NCBI RefSeq assembly: GCF_028682455.1
Contig: NZ_JANHLD010000002.1
Coordinates: 186,001-250,000 of the forward strand
Direction: 5' to 3'
Origin: Pseudomonas putida
GTDB lineage: Bacteria > Pseudomonadota > Gammaproteobacteria > Pseudomonadales > Pseudomonadaceae
Length of the DNA: 64,000 nucleotides
Shown here: piece after piece, positions 1-9,412 of the stretch
How the letters are laid out: every line of letters begins with the position of its first letter
How positions within the stretch are numbered: the first letter of the stretch is position 1
The notes under the pieces: generated by a model
Seen by the model: the letters and a program-made list of their open reading frames with translations, nothing else
Databases searched by the model: none
Told to the model about the DNA's origin: nothing
Position numbers and translations under genes: made by a program

Positions 1-263
1 CCAGCCTCGGTACGGCCTTTGTTGCCCAAGTTGTCCTGGTGGCTGATAGCGCCTTCGCGCACATAGGTGATGATTTCCATGTCGCGGTGCGGGTGTGGCG
101 GGAAGCCACTGCCAGCGGCAATCAGGTCATCGTTCCAGACCCGCAGGTTGCCCCAGTTCATCCGTTGCGGGTCGTAGTACTCGGCAAAGGAGAAGTGATG
201 GTGGGCGTCGAGCCAGCCATGGTTGGCGTGGCCAAGGCTCTTGAAGGGGCGCAGTTGCAGCAT
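1..263 (-). CDS. Pirin family protein, 5' part (partial)
   Basis: The first 87 codons of a gene that runs out of the window. The protein starts MLQLRPFKSLGHANHGWLDA and contains the pirin/YhhW cupin signature HHHFSFAEYYDPQ followed by PPHPHRDMEIITYV, which carries the metal-binding His residues. Pirins are cytoplasmic bicupin proteins; YhhW relatives have quercetin 2,3-dioxygenase activity in vitro, but the physiological substrate is generally unknown. The ATG at 261-263 is preceded by a GGAG-type ribosome site. The C-terminal cupin is outside the window, so completeness cannot be judged. Confidence 0.85.
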   Translation of the reverse strand, partial: MLQLRPFKSLGHANHGWLDAHHHFSFAEYYDPQRMNWGNLRVWNDDLIAAGSGFPPHPHRDMEIITYVREGAISHQDNLGNKGRTEA

Positions 264-484
264 GATGGGCTCTCCTGGTGAGTCGTTTGATGGGAGGATC
301 ATCGCTGAATCTATAATCGAAAATAAGCGTAAATTTCGACTGATTCTTATCGGATTATTAGATGCTGATAGCTAGCGTGGTTTATGCGCTTCATCGTCTA
401 ATTAGCTGATCTTCAAGCAATCAGCTGGTGATTTTTGTTCATTGGAGCGAACATGCGTGCTGGATTATTTGTGTTGGAGTCGGT

Positions 485-2962
485 GTGTCTGAAGAGCGTC
501 CCAAGCTACCCCCGGAGTTGACTCCCCCTGCGCAGTTACCCTGGATCAGACGTCTGGCGGCGCGCGTGCTCGGCCGCGGACTGAGCCGGCTACAGGCCCA
601 GCACCGCGACTCCTGGTTCCAGGGCCACGCCAGCGGCCAGCGCACCGGGCATGCCGATGGCCTGCGCGAGGGCTACGAAGAAGGGCGGGTGGATGGTTAT
701 GAGGCCGGGCGCCAAGTGCTGGTGATCCGAGACACTCGCCCCGAGGGCCACGGCGTGCCGGGGCAGGACGACTGCCTGTTCGACGACTGGCGACTGCCAT
801 TGACCGCCGAGCTTAAAAAACGCTTCAAGGGCGATGTCGCCCAACGCCTGCCGGCCCACGCCCAGCCAAGCGCCGCGCAGTGGAAGATGATCTTCAGTGA
901 CACCCCCTCCACCTGCGTGATCGCCGGGGCTGGTGCCGGCAAGTCGACCTCGCTGGTGCTGCGTATTCTCTTGCTGCGCCATTACCTGGGCTTCGAGTTG
1001 GACGCCATGACCGTGGTGACCTTCACCCGTGAATCGCGCAAGGATTTCATCGCCCGCCTGGTCCAGGTGTTCGGCCTCTGGCAACTGCAGCTGAGCCCGC
1101 CCCAGGCACGTGAGCTGGTGCGCACTTTCCACTCGCGCATCTTGCCGCTGGTGCGAAGTTTGCCGGGCTTCAGCCAGGTGCGTGCCTTCGAGACCCTCGG
1201 CAGTGAAATGCCCAGCGGCAGCGAAGCCAGCGCCGAGAGCAACCCCTTTGACCTGCGTATCAACGACGCCCAGCGCCAGCAATTGAACCTGTGCTACCGC
1301 GACCTGCTCAAAAGCAGTCCGCGTTTTGCCGAGCTCATCGCTGGCCTGCGCCGCGAAGCCCTGCAGCTCAAGGCCCTGGATCGCGACCATCCGGATGTGC
1401 AAAAGCGCGTGGCGGTGACGCAATTGTCCGCCAGCCGCGACGAAGAACTGTGCGACACCCTCGAAGACCTCTGGTTTGCCGCCGGTGCCTGGCCAATCAA
1501 GGGCATCGAACCGAGCCGCGAGACGGTGGAGATCAACGGCAGCCGTTTTCACTTCCACGGCCATATCAAGGAACTGGATGCCTGGGTCGTGCTGGGCTTC
1601 GACCCGGGTGAAAACCAGCAGTACAAGCGCCCTGGCGCCAAGCTTCCGGTCTGGGCCGAGTGGGTGATAAAGCGCACCCTATTTCAAGCTTTCTGCGATA
1701 AGCCTGTGATTTGGCTGGAAAATTATGCTGCGGCCAAGCGCCTGACCACCTCCTTGGCCGGCGATGCCGTGGCCGGGCCAGGCTTTGACTACAAGATCAA
1801 GGGTGAGCTGTCGGCTGCCCCCTTGCTTGATGCTTTCGTCGGCGCCGCAGGCTTTATCGAAAACCTCGGGCTCGAAGTGAGCAAGGCGGTAGGAGCCATG
1901 AGCTTCCCCGCCGGTGACAGCGACGCGCTGTTCTTCGAGTCCTTGAGCCTGTACTGGAAGGCGCTGGAGGCGCACCTGCTCGGGCAGTCGCCGCCGATCA
2001 TGAGCTACAACCGCATGTTCGCGCTGTTCGGTGAGAACAACCCCGAGAACCTGCACTTGCTGCCCGACCCCTTGTTGCGTCCGCTGGCGCACCTGATGAT
2101 CGATGAATTCCAGGATGTCTCGCCGCAGATCGTCTCCTGGCTGCGCGCCTGCCTGCGCGAGATCCGCCGCCGCGGCCCGGCCTTGAATATCGGACGGGCT
2201 GCCCAGCATTCCTCGCTGCTGTGCGTGGGAGATGACTGGCAATCGATCTATGGCTGGCGCGGCAGCTCGCCCAAGTACTTCATGGAGTTCACCAAGGAGT
2301 TCGTTTCGCCCAGCAACACCCGAGTTATGCTCGCCGACAATTACCGCAGCCACCAGCACATCATCGATGCGGCTGAACACATCGTGAAGCCCGCGCCCGC
2401 GATCAGCGGCAAAAAAGCCAGGGCCTGCGGGCAGGCGGCCGAGGAACCGCTGCCTGTCAAAGTTCTCGAACGTGACGAAGCAGCCTTGGCGCAGACCTTG
2501 ATGGAGCACTACAGGCGTGGTGAGTCGGTGATGATGTTGTTTCGAAAAAGTAGCGATAAGTCGTTGATATCAGAGCATATACAGCCGCTGATCAACCATG
2601 AGGCTGGGCTGCCTGCGAGCCAGCGACGCTTCCGACAACTGACTTACCATAGTGCCAAGGGCTTGCAGGCGGATGCCGTGTTCATGCTGGGCGACTGCCA
2701 GCACCTGACCAGTTCGCCCTACAAGAACCAGGTCTATCGCCAGGCCGGGTTGGGGCGCAACGGTGATCCGTTGGCCTTCGACAATGCCCAGAAGGATGAA
2801 GTACTGCGCTTGGCTTATGTCGCCATTACCCGGGCGGCGAAACACTGCTACTGGTACGTGGAAACGCCGACGGGGGATGCGGCCAACCTGCCTCGGGCAT
2901 CGAGCCAGGTGGATGGGCGCAAGGCGTTTTTCGAAGACGGGCGCGAGAGCCGTGTGAAATGA
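485..2962 (+). CDS. UvrD/Rep-type superfamily 1 DNA helicase
   Basis: SF1A helicase of about 825 residues. Seen: a Walker A loop GAGAGKS (about residue 148), an IDEFQD Walker B, the GDDWQSIYGWRGSSPKYF motif III region, YHSAKGLQAD and LAYVAITRAAKHCYWYV near the end. These are the standard ATP- and DNA-binding motifs of UvrD/Rep/PcrA. No nuclease motif was seen. The N-terminus, before the helicase core, has eight glycines spaced exactly four residues apart (about residues 47-75). I chose the GTG at 485 because GGAG lies 5 bases upstream; an ATG at 428 in the same frame adds 19 residues without a better ribosome site. The gene stands alone, so its repair or plasmid-related role cannot be read from context. 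Confidence 0.85.
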   Translation: MSEERPKLPPELTPPAQLPWIRRLAARVLGRGLSRLQAQHRDSWFQGHASGQRTGHADGLREGYEEGRVDGYEAGRQVLVIRDTRPEGHGVPGQDDCLFDDWRLPLTAELKKRFKGDVAQRLPAHAQPSAAQWKMIFSDTPSTCVIAGAGAGKSTSLVLRILLLRHYLGFELDAMTVVTFTRESRKDFIARLVQVFGLWQLQLSPPQARELVRTFHSRILPLVRSLPGFSQVRAFETLGSEMPSGSEASAESNPFDLRINDAQRQQLNLCYRDLLKSSPRFAELIAGLRREALQLKALDRDHPDVQKRVAVTQLSASRDEELCDTLEDLWFAAGAWPIKGIEPSRETVEINGSRFHFHGHIKELDAWVVLGFDPGENQQYKRPGAKLPVWAEWVIKRTLFQAFCDKPVIWLENYAAAKRLTTSLAGDAVAGPGFDYKIKGELSAAPLLDAFVGAAGFIENLGLEVSKAVGAMSFPAGDSDALFFESLSLYWKALEAHLLGQSPPIMSYNRMFALFGENNPENLHLLPDPLLRPLAHLMIDEFQDVSPQIVSWLRACLREIRRRGPALNIGRAAQHSSLLCVGDDWQSIYGWRGSSPKYFMEFTKEFVSPSNTRVMLADNYRSHQHIIDAAEHIVKPAPAISGKKARACGQAAEEPLPVKVLERDEAALAQTLMEHYRRGESVMMLFRKSSDKSLISEHIQPLINHEAGLPASQRRFRQLTYHSAKGLQADAVFMLGDCQHLTSSPYKNQVYRQAGLGRNGDPLAFDNAQKDEVLRLAYVAITRAAKHCYWYVETPTGDAANLPRASSQVDGRKAFFEDGRESRVK

Positions 2963-3013
2963 GCGGTCAGCTGACAGCGCGTACGATTCGCGTTGACGAG
3001 TGAAGTCATCAAC

Positions 3014-3136
3014 TGCGCAAGAAGTTGCGCACCAAAATGTGGATAACCCTGTGAATACATTGCTACGGGCCTTTTAAACCGTCATGTACAGGCGAGTGCG
3101 CAAGAAGTTGCACACCACTGCGCAACTTCTTGCGCA
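3014..3136. promoter_or_regulatory. Three interrupted palindromes, candidate activator (UAS) sites for hcp
   Basis: Copies at 3014-3031 (TGCGCAAGAAGTTGCGCA), 3096-3113 (one arm imperfect) and 3119-3136 (the same box in reverse orientation). Each has arms TGCGCAA/TTGCGCA around a 4-base centre. They lie about 75 to 200 bp upstream of the -24/-12 element. That is the usual spacing for enhancer-binding proteins acting on sigma-54. The bound protein is not known; a VasH/Sfa-type T6SS activator is an inference. Confidence 0.6.
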
Positions 3137-3210
3137 CTTTTACCGTGTTTTTGGTCGAATTTTAGCCAGTTTTTGATTGAGGCATTTATAAGTCATTGAT
3201 TTTTATGTGC

Positions 3211-3226
3211 TGGCACAACCCTTGCC
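3211..3226 (+). promoter_or_regulatory. Sigma-54 promoter of hcp
   Basis: TGGCACAACCCTTGCC matches TGGCAC-N5-TTGCW with the exact GG-N10-GC spacing (GG 3212-3213, GC 3224-3225). The predicted transcript start is near 3237, leaving a leader of about 55 bases before the hcp ATG. Confidence 0.75.
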
Positions 3227-3292
3227 AACCTGGAAGTACCCGTAAGGCAATTTTGCCCTCTCGGGTCTCTATTTTCAGCAAGGAGCTACATC

Positions 3293-3811
3293 ATGGCTAC
3301 GCCCGCATACATGTCCATCACTGGCACCAAACAAGGCTTGATTACCGCTGGTGCGTTCACAGCCGATTCGGTCGGCAATACTTACCAGGAGGGCCATGAA
3401 GACCAGGTCATGGTTCAGGGTTTCGAGCACGAGGTCATCATTCCGCGTGACCCGCAGTCTGGTCAGCCTACCGGTCAACGCATTCACAAACCGGTGAAAA
3501 TCACCAAAGTGTTCGACAAGGCCTCGCCGCTGCTGCTGGCCGCGCTGACGTCAGGTGAGCGTCTGACCAAGATCGAAATCCAGTGGTACCGCACATCGGC
3601 TGCCGGTACCCAGGAGCACTACTACACCACCGTTCTGGAAGACGCGATCATCGTCGATATCAAAGACTACATGCGCAACTGCCAGGACCCGGCAAACACC
3701 CACTTCACCCACCTCGAAGACGTCGAATTCACCTACCGCAAAATCACCTGGACCCATGAAATATCGGGTACTTCCGGTTCCGATGACTGGCGTGTGCCCG
3801 TCGCGGGCTAA
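3293..3811 (+). CDS. hcp: T6SS tube protein Hcp
   Basis: 172-residue Hcp family protein, full length and intact. Typical features: the N-terminal MATPAYMSITGTKQGLI, the loop VQGFEHEVIIPRD, RIHKPVKITKVFDKASPLL, and the C-terminal LEDVEFTYRKITWTHE. Hcp forms hexameric rings that stack into the type VI inner tube and also act as export chaperones for small effectors. AAGGAG precedes the ATG. It is the first gene of an orphan vgrG island without tss structural genes, so its apparatus must be encoded elsewhere. Expression is probably sigma-54 dependent. Confidence 0.93.
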   Translation: MATPAYMSITGTKQGLITAGAFTADSVGNTYQEGHEDQVMVQGFEHEVIIPRDPQSGQPTGQRIHKPVKITKVFDKASPLLLAALTSGERLTKIEIQWYRTSAAGTQEHYYTTVLEDAIIVDIKDYMRNCQDPANTHFTHLEDVEFTYRKITWTHEISGTSGSDDWRVPVAG

Positions 3812-3825
3812 GGCTTAACGACCGT

Positions 3826-3868
3826 CACAACACGTGGGACCAACGTAGAAGTTGGCCCGCGTGTTGTG
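3826..3868 (+). terminator. Long intercistronic hairpin after hcp
   Basis: CACAACACGTGGG pairs with CCCGCGTGTTGTG, and inner CCAAC pairs with GTTGG, giving a stem of about 18 pairs with one bulge and one G-U pair. There is no run of U after it, so partial termination or mRNA protection of the hcp message is more likely than full termination. Confidence 0.55.
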
Positions 3869-3889
3869 CCAGTCATTCCCAACGCGAAT

Positions 3890-3917
3890 GTCCAATGAGG
3901 CTCACGCTTCATTGGAC
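3890..3917 (+). other. Second intercistronic hairpin before vgrG
   Basis: A perfect 9-bp inverted repeat (GTCCAATGA / TCATTGGAC) with a 10-base loop, ending 22 bases before the vgrG ATG. With the hairpin at 3826-3868 it may set a high hcp to low vgrG expression ratio. Confidence 0.5.
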
Positions 3918-3939
3918 CGCCCAGCATAAGGAAAAGCCT

Positions 3940-5987
3940 ATGTTCGCCTCGGCCAACACTGCGCATTTCGAGCTGCAAATTCCCGCTGTACGTCACGACT
4001 TCAAGGTGCTGGCCTTTGCAGGCAGCGAAACCCTCAGCACGCTGTACGCGATACGCATTGACGTGGTCAGTGAGTACGCCGACTTTGACGTGGAGGGCCT
4101 GCTCGGCCAACCCGCATTTCTACGTTTTGGCCTCGACGGCGAAGGCTTGCACGGGCATATCGAAGAGGTAGAGGCGGGCGAACCCGGCACCCGCCTGACG
4201 CGTTATCAACTGGTCCTGGTACCGGCGCTGCACTACCTGCAGTTCAGTCACGACCAGCGGATTTTCCAGCAGCAGAGCGTGCCGCAGATCATCACCCAGG
4301 TTCTCCAGGGGCAGGGTATCCAGGCCGATGCGTTCGTCTTCAAGGTCGACCCCGTCCCCCACGCGAGTACTGCACGCAGTACGGCGAAAGCAATTTCGAC
4401 TTCGTACGCCGGCTGTGCGCCGAAGAAGGTATCGCCTGGCACCACCAGCACAGCCCGGACGGCCACCTGCTGGTGTTCACCAACCACCCGATGTATTTCC
4501 CCTGCCTAGGCACAACGCCCTACCAGCAAGACACCGCCATGGTCGCCGACCATCCGGTGGTCAGCCAGTTTTCCCAGCGCTTGAGCACCCGCACCAGCGC
4601 GGTGAGCCGACGCGACTATGACTTCAAGCGCCCCAGGCTGCTGCTGCAAAGCCAGGCAAACAGTGCCTTCTTCCCGCGGCTTGAAGACTACCGCTACCCG
4701 TTGTTGCAAGCGTCGCGAAAGCACGGCGAGCAATTGGCCAACGAGGCGCTGGAGCGCCACCGCAGCGACTACCTGGTGAGCGAAGGCAAAAGCGACCAGC
4801 CTGCGCTGCGCAGCGGCCACTATTTCGACCTGAGCGAACATCCGCGCCCGTCGTGCAACGCGCGCTGGCTATTGCTCAGCGTCAGCCACGAAGGTAAACA
4901 GCCGCAAGTGCTCGAGGAGTCCACCCCAGCGACCGCCCGGCAGCCGACGGCTTCACCCAGGGCTACCGCAACCACTTCAGCGCCATCCCCTGGGACGTGT
5001 TCTACCGCCCCCGCTGGTCACCCGGCAGTCGCCGCTGGTGGCCCAGACGGCGCGGGTTTGCGGGCCGGCTGGCGAGGAGATCTTCTGTGACGAGTACGGC
5101 CGGGTAAAAGTCGAGTTTCCTGGGACCGCGCCGGGCTTGGCAGCGACAAGAGCAGTTGCTGGCTGCGGGTGTCCTCCGCTTGGGCCGGCGAGCAGTTTGG
5201 CGCGGTGACCGTGCCGCGGGTGGGCATGGAAGTGCTGGTGACCTTCCTTGAGGGCGACCCGGACCGGCCGCTGATTACCGGTTGCGTACCCAACAAGGTC
5301 AACGCGGTGCCGTACCCGTTGCCGGCGAACAAGACCAAAACCGTGTTGCGCAGCCAAAGCTCGCCCGCCAATGGTGGCTACAACGAGTTGATGATCGAGG
5401 ACCGCAGCGGCCAGGAATTGATCGCCCTGCATGCCCAGCGCGACATGCAGCAAACCATCACCCACGACAGCCGCCTGGACGTCGGCAACGAGCGCCGCGA
5501 AACCATCAAGGGCAACAGCATCGCGGTGCTGGAAGCCGAAGAGCAACGCACGGTAACCGGCGATCGCAAGGTCGAACTCAAGGCCAGCGACTATCTGCAC
5601 GTCTCCAACAGTAGCCATACCCAGGTTGGGCAAACGTTGGTGGTCGAAGCCGGCCAGCAGGTGCACTTCAAGGCAGGGGCCAGCCTGGTCCTCGATGCCG
5701 GTGCCAGCATTAGCTTGACAGCGGGTGGCCAGCATCTGGTGATCGGGCCTGGCGGTATCTTCAGCAGTACTGAAGTACAGACGGGTGGGGCACCTGTTGC
5801 GGGCAGCGCTGCCGCACCGATATTGCCTGGAATGCTTGAAGGCACACCGTTACCCCCCGTATTGCCGCTGCCAGGGGGCGAGTCCTACCAACAGCAAGCC
5901 GCAACGGGCTCACTATTGCCGACAGCGTGTTGTGCGCACGTTGCCTCTGGGGAGTGCCCGATTCATCCGTCGGGTAAAACAGCATGA
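3940..5987 (+). pseudogene. vgrG: T6SS spike protein VgrG (TssI), four frameshifts
   Basis: Read across frames this is a complete VgrG of 683 residues: N-terminal gp27-like domain (FELQIPAVRHDFKVLAFAG; REYCTQYGESNFDFVRRLCAEEG), gp5-like OB domain ([28 protein letters not shown]), the [14 protein letters not shown] signature and a C-terminal DUF2345-like beta-helix region. The frame is lost at 4356-4360 (C5), 4924-4927 (C4), 5008-5012 (C5) and 5119-5120 (CC); restoring one C at each site gives one open frame with a length divisible by 3. There is no other stop. The four losses are all single C bases, so sequencing error is a serious alternative to real decay. The stop overlaps the next ATG (ATGA), showing translational coupling. 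Confidence 0.85.
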
Positions 5988-6817
5988 TCAAATCCATCGC
6001 CTCTGCGTTCCAAACGCCCGCTGCGCCGGGTGTCCTGTGTGTGATTGTCGATGCCAGCTTCGATCCACAGCTACAGCTGCGTATTGATCAAAGCCTTGAA
6101 CAGGGTGTTACACGCTCCGTCGCCCTCTTCAACGACACGCCTTATGTAGCCCTGCAAGCCGTAGGGCCTATTGCCTTGCTGTGCCCGACAACCGGTGGGT
6201 TGATGGATCACCTGAGCACGCTGTTCGAGCGAACCGACGCCGGGTGCGTGGCCTACATGAAGAATGAATATGCCTTCGAACAAGTCGTGACCCATTGGCG
6301 CAGTTTGCTCACCGTCAGCACCGATGACGGGCCGACGCGGATGTTCCGCTTTTTTGATCCACGCTGGCTGGAGCCGTTGTTGAACAGCCTGGATGAGGCC
6401 GAACGCTGGCAGTTCCTCGGGCCGATCACCGACCTTGCCTGGCGCAACGAACTGGGCTGGCGGCACCAGGCAAATCCGCGGGCAACCCTCAACACCGAGG
6501 TTAAAGACCCTGGCTGGCTGCACCTCGACAGGCAGCGCCAGAACGCAATGGATCATCACCGCTTGCAGGTACAGGCCGCACAACTCGCGCAGCATTACCG
6601 CAGTGCATTGCCTATGCCACAAGCAGAAACGTTCGTGTACGAACAACTGCTCGCGGCGCGCCAGGCAGGGTACCTGGAAATTGTCGAACAAGAGCGCTGG
6701 TTACGCCTGGCACTGCGTCATGGCGATGGCTTCTGGGAACGTTCCCCCTTCGCCCAATTGCTGCAAAGCGAAGACCAGAGCCTTGACCAAAAGCTGGTCG
6801 GGCTCGAGCAACTCTGA
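5984..6817 (+). CDS. DUF4123 T6SS effector adaptor (Tap/TEC-like)
   Basis: 277 residues with the DUF4123 pattern: [67 protein letters not shown], and [21 protein letters not shown]4123 proteins are cytoplasmic chaperones that load a cognate effector onto its VgrG and are encoded between the two, as here. The start codon overlaps the vgrG stop (ATGA). This gene is intact, unlike both neighbours. It predicts that the next gene encodes the cargo. Confidence 0.85.
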   Translation: MIKSIASAFQTPAAPGVLCVIVDASFDPQLQLRIDQSLEQGVTRSVALFNDTPYVALQAVGPIALLCPTTGGLMDHLSTLFERTDAGCVAYMKNEYAFEQVVTHWRSLLTVSTDDGPTRMFRFFDPRWLEPLLNSLDEAERWQFLGPITDLAWRNELGWRHQANPRATLNTEVKDPGWLHLDRQRQNAMDHHRLQVQAAQLAQHYRSALPMPQAETFVYEQLLAARQAGYLEIVEQERWLRLALRHGDGFWERSPFAQLLQSEDQSLDQKLVGLEQL

Positions 6818-6836
6818 ATTACAAGGACGATATGTG

Positions 6837-9354
6837 ATGGACACCCCCTACACGGTTCAATCCGGCGATACACTGAGCAAGATCGCCCAACGCCATGGCC
6901 TTACCGTGGCGGATCTTCAGGCGCTCAACCCGATTGTCAAAAATCCGGATCACATCCTGCCTGGCTGGCAACTGCGGCTTTCCGGTTTCCCGGCACAACT
7001 GGATCTGCCACCCCCGTGAATGCCAATAGCATCACCAGCGTTGCCATCGAGGGGCAGCCCGAGTGCCACGAGGAGCTGGTGGACGTTGCCCACATCCCTG
7101 GCCACAGCCACTTCTACGTTCTGACCCACAAGCAGGCAAAAGCGCTGAAACAGGAAATCAGTGCGGTGCAAAAGCTGATGGACGAACTGCACCGCAACCT
7201 GGCCGATGCCTTGCCCAGCGCGCAGTGCAAGAAAAACAGGCACCCGACGCCGTCTGCGCCTGTTCTGCCTGTGTCAAAGAGGCCTGGACGGTGAAGGCTG
7301 AAGGCGCGGATCTACTGGTGCGTGAGCCCCGCGCTACAGCGCCCGCAAGCCCACCGCCGAGCTCCGACCAAGACCTGCAAGGGCAATTGGCAACGCTACA
7401 AAGCGCCCGTGACTGGTATCAGGCCTACACGCCGCCGTGGAAACCCTCGTCGCTATTCGAAAGCAATTGGAAAAAACTGCAGAACAAAAAAATCCTCGAA
7501 CTGGATAAACAGATCAACGCCCTGCGCGTGCAACTGGCCGCCCAGCGCCAGGACAAACCACAAGGCAGCCGCCCCCTGACAGCGGCGCCATACCCGACCT
7601 CAAACATGGCAAGGGCCGCAGCGGCGCCCACCAACTGGGCCGGCAAACCCGAACCGGTATCAACGTGGTCGAAGTCATCCTGTTCAGCGACCCCAGCCGC
7701 CGTCACTACATCTCCACTCGCTACCACGAGACCACCCAGTGGCGTACCCGAGTCTCCACCCAGGTACTGGCCGGCAAGCCCTTGGGTAAATCCTTGGCCA
7801 GGGAGCTGATCAACGACATCAAGTCGGCGATCAGCACCACGCGCAAGGTTGGCCCGCTGGGCGGCCTGGAGGCCAAGCTCAGCAGTTGGAATAACGAGGA
7901 CGACACTGAGTTCAGCCAGTGGCTCAACCCCGTGCTCAACGCCCTGCACCAGGAAGTCGCCTGGCGCTCGAACCACAGCGACGCCTCACGCGTTGCCGTC
8001 ACCGCAGAAGCCCATGCCTTGCGCTTCGCCGCCATCGCCAGTGCCGGCGTGAACAGCTGGAACCCCAGGGAGGGCACCATCGATGTGGGCGTCAAAGGCA
8101 ATGCGGCGTTCTCGCTGGCCGAAGCCAGTGTGGCGTTGCACAGCTACTTTCCCGACCAGGGTGGCTACGTCGCCAGCATTGTCTACCGCAACGCCCTGGA
8201 CCAGGCAGTGACCCACCCCATTGGGGTCTTCCGCCTGCACGGCAAATTGGAGCTTTCCTGCTTTGCAGGTGTCAGGGCACAAGCTGAGGCAGGGGTTGCC
8301 ACCGGCTACAGGCCCAGCGAAACCTCGGCCGGTGCGACCGCCTTGCTGGGCCCGCCGACAGTGGCCATCACCCCCACGGCAGCGTTGGCGTCAAGGCGGA
8401 TGGTTTTGCCGGCGCCCAACTGGGTGGCGCACTCAGTGGGGCGTTTCAATGGGTCGCGCCCGACGATCAAGGCAAAGGCCCCGCCGTGCTTGGGCAAAGC
8501 AATGCCGACGGCAACTGGAAGGATCTGGCGAGGATTAATCTGGAGGGGAATGCGGCGGCGGGGGTGGGGCTGGCGGGGAGTTTAGGATTGAGATCTCGGA
8601 AGACCGGTTGGCGGTTACCTGCAGTGGTTCGGTGGTATTTGGCCCTGGGGCAGGCGGTAGTTTTGCTACGGTCGTAGATCTCGAGCAGGTCGGTAGGTTG
8701 GCGTGGTTGTTCTGTAATGCGTTGGCGGCGGTGGATTATCGGTATTTGATGGGAGTGACAGGGGATGCATTCGCCTACCTCTGTTCTGGACTGTATAAGA
8801 TGGCAACTTCTCCTATTACGTTGGTCGCTGAGGGTTTCAAGGAGGGGCACGACGAAATGGCCGTTTGGTGGCAAAAACGTAACGCGACTAAATCGGAAGC
8901 CTATCATTTGGCCAAATATATCAACAATAATAAAAGTACTAAAACCATGGAGATCAAAGGCCAGTATTTACCCTTTAGTGCACTGCCGCCCGAGACGCTG
9001 GGACCGATGGTCTATCTGTTAACCGAAGGGTTTGTCGAAAGTTTCAACGAAGAGCAGGAGCAAGCCCTGGTGATCCTGCTGTCAGAAATCAAGACGTGGC
9101 GCCAGTTTATCAAAACGCTGGAGCACTGCTCACCCCATGGAGGGAAAGTGAACGCCATGGAAAGCCTGGAGCGAATCAACGCCTTGCTGGATGGCTATGA
9201 GCAGAATCAGTTCAACTACTTTATTGAAGGCTTGGCAATGCACCAGGCTTCGGCCCGCTCAACCCAGCTGGCGTGGAAAACCAGTCAGCCCTGGTACAAA
9301 GAAAAAACATTATTAGCCGCTCGTGGTAGTGGGCGTTTTGACGGCTTGGTGTGA
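6837..9354 (+). pseudogene. Large LysM-containing T6SS effector candidate, five frameshifts
   Basis: One reading frame of 840 residues is recovered if a base is restored in five homopolymers: 7011-7015 (C5), 7232-7236 (A5), 7572-7576 (C5), 8371-8375 (C5) and 8560-8564 (G5). Domains in order: LysM (YTVQSGDTLSKIAQRHGLTV, residues about 4-50); a region with a CxCxxC cluster (CACSAC); a helical, Gln-rich probable coiled coil; a Gly/Ala-rich centre (GATALLG, FAGAQLGGALSGAFQW, VVFGPGAGGSF); and a helical C-terminal region (ALPPETLGPMVYLLTEGFVESF). LysM suggests peptidoglycan binding. The toxic activity is not recognised. ATG at 6837 follows an AAGGAC site. Position after vgrG and DUF4123 and before the lipoproteins supports an effector role. 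Confidence 0.7.
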
Positions 9355-9376
9355 GATGAGTAGTTAGCTATATGAT

Positions 9377-9398
9377 AGCGGCGCCGCAAGGCGCCGCT
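9377..9398. terminator. Bidirectional hairpin between effector and lipoprotein genes
   Basis: AGCGGCGCC-GCAA-GGCGCCGCT, a perfect 9-bp GC-rich stem with a tetraloop, followed on the + strand by ATTGTTT. It sits between two convergent genes, 23 bases after the effector stop, and probably ends both transcripts. Confidence 0.7.
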
Positions 9399-9412
9399 AT
9401 TGTTTATGTCAT

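Larger units (their letters stand above)
2963..3292. other. 330-bp intergenic regulatory region upstream of hcp
   Basis: No coding sequence is apparent. The stretch holds three palindromic 18-bp boxes and a -24/-12 promoter (listed separately), then an AAGGAG ribosome site in front of hcp. Its AT content is higher than that of its neighbours. Confidence 0.7.

Noticed and set aside
7016..7294. A separate 92-residue gene starting with GTG and overlapping the LysM frame
   Set aside because: Restoring one C in the C5 run at 7011-7015 joins it to the LysM protein, and later homopolymer corrections extend the same frame to 9354; one gene is simpler than several fragments.
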